Source: Diaminobutyricimonas sp. LJ205 (GTDB lineage Bacteria > Actinomycetota > Actinomycetes > Actinomycetales > Microbacteriaceae). Taken from it: 64,000 bases of DNA. The translations under genes were made by a program, and so were the position numbers. The DNA lies in the NCBI RefSeq assembly GCF_009755725.1, contig NZ_CP046619.1, positions 992,001 to 1,056,000 on the forward strand. The letters are read 5' to 3'. Below the pieces are notes generated by a model that had not been told where the DNA came from, did not search any database, and saw only the letters and a list, made by a program, of their open reading frames with translations. This document shows, in pieces, positions 15,163 to 23,800 of this stretch (the first letter of the stretch is position 1; each line of letters begins with the position of its first letter).

Positions 15163-16806
15163 CTAGGGTCTCTCAGAAGATTCGTCGTCAACCACCGGTT
15201 GCGTGAACGGCACCGTGCCGGTCACCTCGGCCGAACCCCGGACCGGCCCAAGCCGCCGCCTGCGCATCGGATCTCGGCGCAGGTCGGCATAGAGCGATAC
15301 ACACAACCCGATCATGATCAGCACGAATGGCGTCGCGGCAAGGATCGTGAACGTCTGCAGCGCCGCCAACCCGCCGACGAAGAGCAGCACCGCCGCGACC
15401 GCCCCGGTGAGTACCGCCCAGACGATCACCAGCGGTTTCCACGGCCGTTCGCTGCCGCGGGTCGACAGCGTCCCCAGCACCAGGGAACCGGCATCCGCGC
15501 CACTGACGAAGAAAACCGCAGTGAGCACCATCACGACAATCGAGGTGCCGATGAAGAACGGGTACTGCTGCAGCATCGCGAAGAATGCAGCGGCCTCGTT
15601 GCCTTCGCCGGCGATGTCCACTCCGTTCACTTGCAGGTGGATGCCTGCCCCGCCGAACACGGTGAACCAGATCATGCTCACCGCGGTGGGCACGAGCAGC
15701 ACGCCGAGCACGAACTCGCGGATGGTGCGGCCGCGCGAGATCCGGGCGATGAAGTTGCCGACGAACGGGGTCCATGAGATCCACCACGCCCAGTAGAAGA
15801 TCGTCCAGCTGGCCAGCCAGTCGCCGCCACCGAAGACGGCGGACTGGAAGCTCATCGGGATCAGGTTCGTAAAGTAGGCGCCGATGCCCTGCGGCAGCAG
15901 GTCCAGGATGAACAGCGCCGGACCGGCGACGAACACGAAGGTCAACAGCGCCGCCGACAGCACCATGTTGGTGTTGCTCAGCCACTTGATGCCCTTGCTG
16001 ATACCGCTCGCTGCGGAGAACACGACGCCGACAGTGAGCACGAGGATGACGATGATCGGCAGCGTCACGCCCGGGTCATCCACGAATTCGCCTGTGGCGA
16101 GTAGGGAGAGGCCGGCCGCGATCTGCAAGGCACCGAGGCCGAGGGATGTCGCCGAACCGAACTTGGTGCAGATGATCGCGAGGATGTCGATCGGCTTGCC
16201 CCAGCCGCGCCGCTTGATCCGGTCCTCGCCGAAGAGGGCCTCGAACGGTGCGCTCATCAGGTTGCCCCGACCCATCCGGAAGGTGGAGTAGGCGAGCGCC
16301 AGCCCCACCACGGAGTAGATGGCCCACGGGTGCAAACCCCAGTGGAAGAACGTGAACGCCATCGCCTGGCTCGCTGCCTGCGGACTCTCCGGCTCGGCGC
16401 CGGTGAACGGCGGCGGGTCGACCAGATGCGTCACCGGTTCGTACACGCCGAAGAACATCAGTCCGATGCCCATGCCGGCGCTGAACATCATCGCCACCCA
16501 CGACCAGGTCGAGAACTCGGCCTCTTCACCCTCGCGGGACAGCGGGATTCCGCCGTATCGGCCGAACGCCAGGACCAGTGCGAAGACCACGAAGCCGGTC
16601 GCGCTGAGTACGAACAGCCAACCGAGGTTGGTCGTCACCCAGGACAGTGCGGCTGCCGTGACATCCCCTACCTGCTGAGTGAAGATCACCCCGAGCAGAC
16701 AGACCACCACGATGATGCCGCCGGCGACTCCGACTACGACCTTGTCGACGCTGCTCCACCCATGTGATGACGGTTCCGGCAGGGCTTCGGTGGGGTCATT
16801 GGACAT
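15163..16806 (-). CDS. BCCT family (betaine/choline/carnitine) transporter
   Basis: A 547-residue secondary transporter with 12 predicted membrane helices. The family signature is clear: WWISWTPFVGNFIARISRGR followed by TIREFVLGVLLVPTAVSMIW, plus the upstream MMFSAGMGIGLMFFGVYEPV glycine-rich stretch of helix 3. These proteins import quaternary ammonium osmolytes with Na+ or H+. The ATG at 16806 has GGGAGA upstream. The C-terminal tail after the last helix is short and mildly charged (DESSERP at the end). It is divergent from the corrinoid adenosyltransferase, and the 100-base gap must hold both promoters. Confidence 0.93.
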   Translation of the reverse strand: MSNDPTEALPEPSSHGWSSVDKVVVGVAGGIIVVVCLLGVIFTQQVGDVTAAALSWVTTNLGWLFVLSATGFVVFALVLAFGRYGGIPLSREGEEAEFSTWSWVAMMFSAGMGIGLMFFGVYEPVTHLVDPPPFTGAEPESPQAASQAMAFTFFHWGLHPWAIYSVVGLALAYSTFRMGRGNLMSAPFEALFGEDRIKRRGWGKPIDILAIICTKFGSATSLGLGALQIAAGLSLLATGEFVDDPGVTLPIIVILVLTVGVVFSAASGISKGIKWLSNTNMVLSAALLTFVFVAGPALFILDLLPQGIGAYFTNLIPMSFQSAVFGGGDWLASWTIFYWAWWISWTPFVGNFIARISRGRTIREFVLGVLLVPTAVSMIWFTVFGGAGIHLQVNGVDIAGEGNEAAAFFAMLQQYPFFIGTSIVVMVLTAVFFVSGADAGSLVLGTLSTRGSERPWKPLVIVWAVLTGAVAAVLLFVGGLAALQTFTILAATPFVLIMIGLCVSLYADLRRDPMRRRRLGPVRGSAEVTGTVPFTQPVVDDESSERP

Positions 16807-16893
16807 CGGTGGTTCTCCCGTGAAACGAACTCGCGGAGCGCGTGCGGGACGCCCCGGTCTGGGCCACGCTACCCCGCACACAGAGCCGATAAC

Positions 16894-16899
16894 TATAGT
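16894..16899 (+). promoter_or_regulatory. Leaderless -10 element TATAGT
   Basis: TATAGT lies 7 bases before the ATG at 16907, with no Shine-Dalgarno sequence, consistent with a leaderless transcript. Confidence 0.55.
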
Positions 16900-16906
16900 G
16901 ACGGCT

Positions 16907-17509
16907 ATGGCTGATCCGGAGATTCTGCAGCGCGACGGCGACAACGGACGCACCGAATTCGGGCGCTACGGCCAGATGCCGAAGTGGGATGCTCGGGTTG
17001 CCGCCTACGCGGACTGCGATGAGGCAAATGCGGTCATCGGTGTCGCGCTTTCGGTCACCGGGTTCACCGTCGAAGTGACCTCGACGCTCGCCAGTGTTCA
17101 GAACGACCTGTGGGATGTCCTCGCCGATCTGGCTGTGCCGCTGAACGGCGGCGAGGAGGCGACCGCGCGAATCCACGAGGCGCACCTCGTGCGTTTGGAA
17201 CGGGCGATCCTGCATTTCGAACAGGAGCCCGCCGACCTTGAAGGCGTTGTCCTCCCCGGCGGAACAGTGGCCGCGGCCACCCTGTACCACGCCCGCGCCG
17301 TCGTGCGTCGCGCGGAGCGGATGGTCTGGGTCGCCTTCGAGACTTACCCCGAGGGCGTCAACGTGCTTACCGCGCAGTACCTCAACCGGCTGTCGACCCT
17401 GCTGTTCGTGCTCGCCCGGGGCGCCAACGTCGAGCACGGCGACATCAACTGGCGGCCTGAGGCATCCTCCAGGGCGATGGAAGACGGGGACGTAACTTCC
17501 GGTGATTGA
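16907..17509 (+). CDS. PduO-type ATP:cob(I)alamin adenosyltransferase
   Basis: A 200-residue protein. It aligns with the PduO family through YADCDEANAVIGVALS (DEAN for the usual DELN), then VQNDLWDVLADLAVPL and VLPGGTVAAATLYHARAVVR-RAER and YLNRLSTLLFVLARGAN. Two features differ from the usual consensus: the N-terminal ATP loop reads QRDGDNGRTEF instead of TRTGDKGET, and the RLSD motif reads RLST. It may be a divergent or less active branch. It would adenosylate corrinoid for AdoCbl-dependent enzymes. It is convergent with the SRPBCC gene across tandem 49-bp repeats. The start is backed by the TATAGT promoter. Confidence 0.85.
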   Translation: MADPEILQRDGDNGRTEFGRYGQMPKWDARVAAYADCDEANAVIGVALSVTGFTVEVTSTLASVQNDLWDVLADLAVPLNGGEEATARIHEAHLVRLERAILHFEQEPADLEGVVLPGGTVAAATLYHARAVVRRAERMVWVAFETYPEGVNVLTAQYLNRLSTLLFVLARGANVEHGDINWRPEASSRAMEDGDVTSGD

Positions 17510-17646
17510 GGAGCGCCGCGAGCGAAGCGAGTGACGCGTCGCGAAATCCTTGGATAGAGGAGCGCCGCGAGCGAAGCGAGTGACGCGTCGCGAAATCCTT
17601 GGATAGAGGAGCGCCGCGAGCGGAGCGAGTGACGCGTATCGAAATC
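17504..17646. repeat. Three tandem 49-bp REP-like units
   Basis: Near-identical direct units start at 17504, 17553 and 17602, each containing GAGGAGCGCCGCGAGCG and GTGACGCGT-CGCGAAATC. The third unit has two small changes and ends inside the stop codon region of the convergent SRPBCC gene; the first begins inside the end of the adenosyltransferase gene. The sequence is of the same family as the inverted repeats at 1-231 and 5976-6105, but here all copies point the same way. Confidence 0.9.
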
Positions 17647-18484
17647 AGCTGGCCGCGTTCACCCGCTCGACCAGGCGCTCCACATGATCGCGCCAGCGCA
17701 GCCGTAAGTCGTCGGCGTTGCCCGCGACGGGGGAGTGGATCAGTGTGATGCGGGCGCCACCGGGGCCGGATCCGACTTCCCAGCGCAACCGTTCACCGGA
17801 GGCCAGCTCGACATCCACTGACTCGCCGTCGACACGCGACACGATCATGCCGGGGCCCAGCCTGCCGGGTGCCAGCCATTCCAGCGTCGTCGGCGCGAGC
17901 ATCCGCCATACTTTCTCCGGAGGTTGCAGCATCAGCTGCCGCTCGATCCGCAACTGGTCGTTGCCGATCACCGGGTTGTCCAGGCCGAACTCGCGCACGT
18001 ACTCCTCGTAGTGCTCGACCGATGGCATCTGCCGGTCGGAATCCCGACCGTCGAGCATGTCACCAAGCAGGTCGAAGCAGGCATCCCAGCCGGCGGCATA
18101 GCTTGCGGCTGCCGCCCGGTCATCGAAGTCGTGGGTGAAGACCACCCAGCAGCCGTCGGCGTCAGGCTCGAGCGTGATCCCGAAGCTGTTGTCCGACTCC
18201 CGGGGCATGTCCTCGAGCGCGGCCTCGACGTAGCCGAGCCGCTGTTCCGGGACCCACTCGGTGATGCGAGCGGTGGTGGTGGCGCCGTCGCCGTAGTCGA
18301 GCTCGAGGGTTCCGCCGACCTTGGGCTGCAACGAGGTGACGGTTGCCGGATGCCACTGGCTGAGCAGTCCCGGATCGACGAGGTGCTGCCATACCCGGCT
18401 GGGCGGATGCGGGAATCTGCGCTCCATGGTCAGCCGCTGCCGTCCGTCGGCCTGAGCCAGCCGCGCCTCGGTCAGGTACGCCAT
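17645..18484 (-). CDS. Tandem SRPBCC domain protein
   Basis: A 279-residue protein with two helix-grip domains. The first (about 12-150) has LTMERRFPHPPSRVWQHLVD, LLSQWHPATV and GGTLELDYGDGATTTARITE; the second (about 180-279) has LRIERQLMLQPPEKVWRMLA and ends with HSPVAGNADDLRLRWRDHVE. Tandem AHSA1/START-like proteins of this kind are of unknown role. The ATG at 18484 is preceded by TACCCT at 7 bases, indicating a leaderless transcript and arguing against an in-frame start 186 bases upstream. Its stop codon lies in the tandem repeat array. Confidence 0.85.
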   Translation of the reverse strand: MAYLTEARLAQADGRQRLTMERRFPHPPSRVWQHLVDPGLLSQWHPATVTSLQPKVGGTLELDYGDGATTTARITEWVPEQRLGYVEAALEDMPRESDNSFGITLEPDADGCWVVFTHDFDDRAAAASYAAGWDACFDLLGDMLDGRDSDRQMPSVEHYEEYVREFGLDNPVIGNDQLRIERQLMLQPPEKVWRMLAPTTLEWLAPGRLGPGMIVSRVDGESVDVELASGERLRWEVGSGPGGARITLIHSPVAGNADDLRLRWRDHVERLVERVNAAS

Positions 18485-18491
18485 AGCACGG

Positions 18492-18497
18492 AGGGTA
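18492..18497 (-). promoter_or_regulatory. Leaderless -10 element TACCCT
   Basis: Read on the minus strand, TACCCT lies 7 bases before the ATG of the tandem SRPBCC gene, with no ribosome site between. Confidence 0.5.
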
Positions 18498-18561
18498 CGC
18501 CGTGACCCTTGCAACCGGGTGGGAGCTAGCCGAATGGGGCCGCTCGGGGCCCGCGAGGGAA

Positions 18562-19332
18562 TCAGATCAGGCTGCGCAGCAACTCTTCGACGCTCGTGCC
18601 TTCCAGCCGAGCCCGCTGCAGCAGCCGAGTGTGTTCCTCGGCAGTCAGCGACACGGTGATCGTGTGCCACTCATCCTCGACCGATTCCTCCAGATCGAAG
18701 AGCGCAGGTTCGGCGATGAGTGCTTCATCGCCGGCACTGGTGAGGCCGGCGACGGCTTCAGGCCCGGTGGTGCTGTCAAGCGCGGAGCTGTCGAGTGCCG
18801 CCGTGCCGCGGGAGCTTTTGAGTGCAGCGGTGTCGCGCGCGGGCGCCACGGTGACCCCCGCGTCGACAGAGGCATGCCAGCCCGGGCCGCTCGGAATCGG
18901 CAGGCCGCGCTGGTAGGCCTCGGCGACCGCGCGGGCGCGGGCATCCGCAGCCTCATTCAGCACATGCCCGACGTGTCCCTTCACCCATTCGAAGCGGTAG
19001 GTGCGGCCGGCGAGGGCCTCGTCGAGATCCTTGAGCAGTTCCAGATTGAGCACCGGCTTGCCGTCACCCTTGCGCCAGCCTTTGGCCTTCCAGCCGCGCA
19101 TCCACTTCGTGACCGCGTTGATCACGTACTGGCTGTCGCACAGCACCAGCAAGTCGTCATCGAGGTGAGCGGTCGCCCGAAAGAGTTCGAGCACGGCCTT
19201 CAGCTCGCCCTGATTATTGGTGGCGTGCGCCCAGCCGCCGGCTCCCCAGCAGGAATCGTCGACGTACCAGGCCCAACCGGCCGGGCCAGGATTGCCGAGG
19301 GCGGAGCCGTCAGCGGCAGCAACGATGGTCAT
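18562..19332 (-). CDS. rnhA: Ribonuclease HI with C-terminal extension
   Basis: A 256-residue protein. Residues 1-140 form a complete RNase H fold with the carboxylate tetrad D8 (AADGSALGNPGPAGW), E43 (NNQGELKAV), D66 (LLVLCDSQYV) and D130 (NEAADARARA), plus H120/H123 in the flexible loop. It cleaves RNA in RNA-DNA hybrids. Ordinary bacterial RNase HI ends near residue 155; here a repetitive Ala/Ser/Thr-rich linker (about 160-205) leads to a C-terminal helix-strand unit, TITVSLTAEEHTRLLQRARL-EGTSVEELLRSLI, resembling a ribbon-helix-helix DNA-binding motif. The start is supported by GAAAGG upstream. It is divergent from the DarT-like gene. Confidence 0.9.
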   Translation of the reverse strand: MTIVAAADGSALGNPGPAGWAWYVDDSCWGAGGWAHATNNQGELKAVLELFRATAHLDDDLLVLCDSQYVINAVTKWMRGWKAKGWRKGDGKPVLNLELLKDLDEALAGRTYRFEWVKGHVGHVLNEAADARARAVAEAYQRGLPIPSGPGWHASVDAGVTVAPARDTAALKSSRGTAALDSSALDSTTGPEAVAGLTSAGDEALIAEPALFDLEESVEDEWHTITVSLTAEEHTRLLQRARLEGTSVEELLRSLI

Positions 19333-19480
19333 GCGGGCCTTTCTCTGGACTACTGGCAATCGTATCGGCCGGCACCGACGCATCGGATTGGTGCAAATCG
19401 CGCCGCAGAGTCGCGTACCGTAGACGGGTGGTTTCGCGCCCGTCGATTTGAGGGCGACCACCCGCGCGGAGGGTTTTGGT

Positions 19481-20293
19481 TTGAGCGCAGAATGCATCCA
19501 CGGTCTGGACATCGAGGCGTGCGCAGTGTGCTCGCCGAAGCCGGAGCCGGAGAAGGCGGCGCCGGTCGCGCGAGCGCCGCGGGTTGCCCGCACGAGCCTG
19601 CGCTCGACGCCTGCAGGGTCGGGCAGTGCGCGATCGGGAACAGCACGTTCGGTTGCTGAGCCGCGTTCCGCGCAGCGGACCACGCCTCCGCCGCTGAACG
19701 TCGAAACGCTGCGGGTCTACCACGTCACCCATGTCGACAACCTGCCCGCGATTCTCAAGGTGCGCGAACTGCGCGCCGACGCTCGCCCACCGGTGGACAT
19801 CTCCTCGGCCGGCAGTCGTGACATCCGCCGCTCGCTGAGTGTCACCGATGAGTCGGTCGTCGCCGACTATGTGCCGTTCTTCCTGTCGCCGGACGCCCGG
19901 GTCTGGACGGCGATCCGCGCGGGCGAGCCCGATCCGCGGCTGCAGCCGGTCACCGCTCCGGCATCCGACTTCGTGATGCTGGCCACCACGGTGCAGGCGG
20001 TGCGCGCAGCGGGGGAGACTGTCGTCGCCGACCGCGACGCGGTGAACCCGCTGACCCGGTTCTTCACCGACCCGGATGTGGCCGACCGCCGTCTGCGCCA
20101 GCTGCAGTCCGAAGACAGCGACGAACTGCTCGACGCCGAACTGCTGGTGGCCGACACCTTCCCGTTCGAGTCGGTCGCGCTGATCGGCGTCGGCAACGAC
20201 AGGGTGCGTGACATCGTGAAACGAGAGCTGGCGGCATCCGGATTCCGCACCAAGGTGGCCGTCTACCCGCCGTGGTTCCTGCCGGTCGACTGA
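19481..20293 (+). CDS. DarT-like (DUF4433) ADP-ribosyltransferase-family protein
   Basis: A 270-residue protein. The TTG start at 19481 is chosen because GGAGGG lies about 9 bases upstream. The N-terminus has a Cys/His cluster, CIHGLDIEACAVC, probably binding zinc, then a Pro/Arg/Ser-rich linker to about residue 75. The DUF4433 domain starts at Y80 (YHVTHVDNLPAILKVRELRA) and ends with AELLVADTFPFESV, where E220 matches the catalytic glutamate region of DarT. DarT enzymes ADP-ribosylate thymidine in single-stranded DNA and are normally paired with the macrodomain antitoxin DarG. No macrodomain gene lies nearby; the neighbours are RNase HI (divergent) and a YciI protein. Activity is inferred, not shown. 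Confidence 0.8.
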   Translation: MSAECIHGLDIEACAVCSPKPEPEKAAPVARAPRVARTSLRSTPAGSGSARSGTARSVAEPRSAQRTTPPPLNVETLRVYHVTHVDNLPAILKVRELRADARPPVDISSAGSRDIRRSLSVTDESVVADYVPFFLSPDARVWTAIRAGEPDPRLQPVTAPASDFVMLATTVQAVRAAGETVVADRDAVNPLTRFFTDPDVADRRLRQLQSEDSDELLDAELLVADTFPFESVALIGVGNDRVRDIVKRELAASGFRTKVAVYPPWFLPVD

Positions 20294-20296
20294 GTC

Positions 20297-20342
20297 GCCG
20301 TTCAGGGCACGTGCCGTTCAGGGCAGTTGCCGTTCAGGGCAC
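20297..20342. repeat. Three 16-bp direct repeats
   Basis: GCCGTTCAGGGCA occurs at 20297, 20313 and 20329 with a strict 16-base period in the gap between the convergent DarT-like and YciI genes. The last copy contains the stop codon of the YciI gene. Probably a slippage product. Confidence 0.8.
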
Positions 20343-20672
20343 CGTCGACTGCTCCATGCATTGGCGCACCTCGACCGTGGATGCCGTGACCGATGCCACT
20401 CGCGCCGCAAGCTCGATGGCGCGAGTTTCGGCGGGCACTCGCACCACCCAGTAGCGGAGCAGGGTGCTGAACGAGCCGCGGCGGGTGCCGCCGTATGCCT
20501 CGACCAGGGTTCCGGATGCCCCGAACTCCAGCACCTCGGAGTAGACGAGCTCACCGCCGGTCGCCAGTTCGTCCTCGAACTGCACCATGAACGCGGCTTC
20601 GCGTTCGATGTCGGACTTGGCGCGGATATGCAGGGTGGCCTCATCGCCGAACACCATGATCATGAACTTCAT
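20334..20672 (-). CDS. YciI family protein
   Basis: A 112-residue YCII-related protein with a ferredoxin-like fold: MKFMIMVFGDEATL strand, the FMVQFEDELATGGELVYSEVL helix-loop, and the C-terminal YWVVRVPAETRAIELAAR-type segment ending in an anti-parallel strand. In actinobacteria such proteins are often linked to ECF sigma factors, but none is present here. GGAG precedes the ATG at 8 bases. Function unknown. Confidence 0.85.
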   Translation of the reverse strand: MKFMIMVFGDEATLHIRAKSDIEREAAFMVQFEDELATGGELVYSEVLEFGASGTLVEAYGGTRRGSFSTLLRYWVVRVPAETRAIELAARVASVTASTVEVRQCMEQSTVP

Positions 20673-20812
20673 CGTCCGCTCCGATCGCTCAGGCTTGCTC
20701 AGCGCGCTGGTGCCCCGGCAGGCTTGCTCGGGTGTGAATGCCGCCGCGCCACAAACCTACTCGGCGCACCGGCCGGGTCGGCAGCCTCAAATCGGGTTCT
20801 GGTGCGAAGAGC

Positions 20813-23800
20813 TCAGTCGGTTGGGTCCGTCGGCTCAAGCAGTTCGCGGATGTCGTCAGCGGTGAGCGCCGAGCTGAATACCGCGTCGTCGTCCATCACC
20901 GAGTCGAAAAGGCGGGCCTTGCGTTCCTTGAGCGCCATCACCTTCTCCTCGATGGTGCCGCTGGCGATCATCCGATAGACGTTGACGTGACGGGTTTGCC
21001 CGATCCGGTGGGTGCGATCGATCGCCTGCGCCTCGGTGGCCGGGTTCCACCACGGGTCGAGCAGGAACACGTAGTCGGCCTCGGTCAGGGTGAGCCCGAA
21101 GCCGCCCGCCTTGAGGCTGATCAGGAACACCGGGTTGTCGCCCTGCTTGAACTGCTTGATCACCTCGGCCCGGCGGGTGGTCGAACCGTCCAGGTAGCTG
21201 TAGGCGACGCCCTGCTCGTCGAGCCGCGCGGCGGCCTTCTTGAGGAACGACGTGAACTGGCTGAAGATCAGCGCCCGGTGGCCCTCGGCGAGCACGTCCT
21301 CGAGCTGTTCGAAGAGCGCGTCCAGCTTCGACGAGGGCACGTTCGAGTAGGCCTCGTCGACCAGTGAGGCGTCGAGGCTGAGCATTCGGAGCAGCGTGAG
21401 CGAGCGGAAGACGATGAAGCGGTTCTTGTCGAGATCCTCGATCAGGCCGAGCAGCTTCTGCCGTTCGCGTTGCAGCGTGGTGTCGTAGAGGCGGCGGTGC
21501 CTGGGCCCGAGCTCGATCTGCAGCACCTGCTCCTGCTTGGCGGGCAGGTCGGCGGCGACCAGGTCCTTGGTGCGTCGCATCATCAGCGGACGGATGCGTC
21601 GGCGCAACCTGGCCAGCAGCTCGGCGCTGCCAGAGGTTTCGATCGGCTTCGCATACACCTCGCTGAATCGCCGCGCCGACGGGAACAGCCCGGGCGCGAC
21701 GATCGAGAACAGGGCGTGCAGCTCGAGCAGGTTGTTCTCCATCGGGGTGCCGGTGATGGCGAGTTTGAACGGCGCGGTCAGCTCACGCGCGCAGACGTGC
21801 ACCCGGGCGGCGCGGTTCTTCACGAACTGGGCCTCGTCGAGGATGAGCCCTGCCCAGTCAATGCCCTGGTACTGGTCGAAGTCGAGCCGGAACAGGGCGT
21901 ACGAGGTGACGACGACGTCGGCGCCGCGGGCGGCGTCGGCCAGCGGCATCCGTCCCTTTGAGTTTGTGCTGGTGACCGTGGCGACCTTGAGGTGCGGCGC
22001 GAACCGTTCGATCTCGAGCGCCCAGTTGCCCACTACCGAGGTCGGTGCGACGACCAGGAACGGTCGGGACTCGGTCTGCCTGGCGTGCGTGATCAGCGCG
22101 ATGGTCTGCAGGGTCTTGCCGAGGCCCATGTCGTCGGCGAGGATGCCGCCGAGCCCGTGCTGCCAGAGGAAGCTGAGCCAGCGGAAACCGTGGAGCTGGT
22201 ACGGCCGCAGCGTGGCGGTGATGCCGTCCGGCAGCGGGGTCGGGTCGATTGACGTGATGTCGCGCAGGCCGCCGACCGCCTGCCGCCAGCCGATGGCTTC
22301 GTCGGTCTCGTCGGCGAGATCCTCGAAGTCGGCCCAGAGGCTTGCCTGGTAGCGGCTGATCCGCGGCCCGGTCTCCCACTCGGCGAGCGTCTCGGCTTCG
22401 GCGATCAGTTCACGCAGGCGTTCCAGCTCGGGTTGCTGCAGCGAGAAGTAGCTGCCGTCGATCAGCAGCAGCTTCTTCTTGCCCTTCGCCATCGCGGTGA
22501 ACAGGTTGCTGAACGGGATCTTCTTGCCGCCGATCGTGACGATCACGCCGAGGTCGAACCAGTCGCGCTGGTCGGTCTCCACCGTGGAGACGGTGAGCTT
22601 GGGCGTCTCGGTCAGCTCGCGGTAGTCGGGGCGGTCGCCGACGGTGTCGACCCGGATGCCGTCGGCGGAGGCCAGCCGGGGGAGTTCCCGATGCACGAAT
22701 TCGGCGGCGTCGATGTCGTGCAGCACCTGGCTGGGCTGCGGGTTGCCTGCGGCGGTGAGCAGGTCGCGTTCGACGGCCGGTTCGCGGTAGCCGGACTCGC
22801 CGGGCGAGGGATGCAGCGGCATTCGTCCGTGCGGGTACTGCCAATCCCAGGCCAGCTCGACGGTGTGCTTCGGCTGGAAGCTGACCGTCAGCACGAGCGT
22901 CGGCGGGGTGATCGCGGGAAGGCTGACCGATTCATCGCTGCTGGTCACCGCGATCCGCTGCCGCAGTGGCGGGTAGTACCGGTCAAGGAACTCGGGCACA
23001 TCGCCCGCGGGCACGACCACCTTGGTCTCCCGGCCGAGCAGCGGGCGGAGCTCGTCAGCGATCGTGTCGGTGGTCGGTGCCAACGTGATGACAACGGCAG
23101 GCGTGAACGTGAACGCGTACACGCCGTGGCTGCCAATCGAACCGGCCGTTGCAGCGGAGTGTGCGCGGTCATCGATGGTGAGGAGGGCGGAGAGATGTAG
23201 ATCAGAACCCGTGCTGGTCGTCGTGCCCGACCCGCGGGTCGAGCTTGCCGAGACCCCGCCCGCGCGGGTCGAGCCTGCCGAGATCGCGGTTGTCGCATCG
23301 AGCGCCAGGGTCGCCTGGTGCCCGAGGGTGACGCTGCCGCCCTTGACGCCGGCCAGCAGCGGAATGCCGAGGGTCTCGGCCTGCTCGAGCAGATTCCACA
23401 GCAGCGGGCTGTGGAACTGGTCGAGGTAGAGCCAGTCGCTGTCCTCGCCGACGTACACCGGCTGCGCCGACCGGTACAGCGCATACAGCTCGGAGAACCA
23501 GCGCTGCTGGCGAATGTCCAACGCGCTGCGGTTGCCGATGTAACCGAGGCTCGTCCAGGTCAGGTCGCCCTTGACCCAATTTCCCGCGGCGCTGCGCATC
23601 GACGGCCTGATGCCGAGCCTGAGTTGGCCGATGCTGCCTTCGGTAGCGGTTCTCGCCGACTGACCCTGCCAGCGGTGCCGGGTGCGCGGCGTCTGCTCGC
23701 GCAGTTCGAAGGTGAGTCCCATCGCGGTCGTGGCCGGCGTGGCGATCCCGGTTAGCTGGTTACGGGCGGGCCGTCCGTCCGGCGCTGCCGAAACCGGCGT

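Noticed and set aside
17504-17646. Three evenly spaced 49-bp repeats as a CRISPR array
   Set aside because: The units are contiguous without distinct spacers, and no cas gene is present. They match the REP family elsewhere in the window.
19481-20672. DarT with the neighbouring YciI gene as its antitoxin
   Set aside because: The YciI protein is convergent, has no macrodomain features and belongs to an unrelated fold family.
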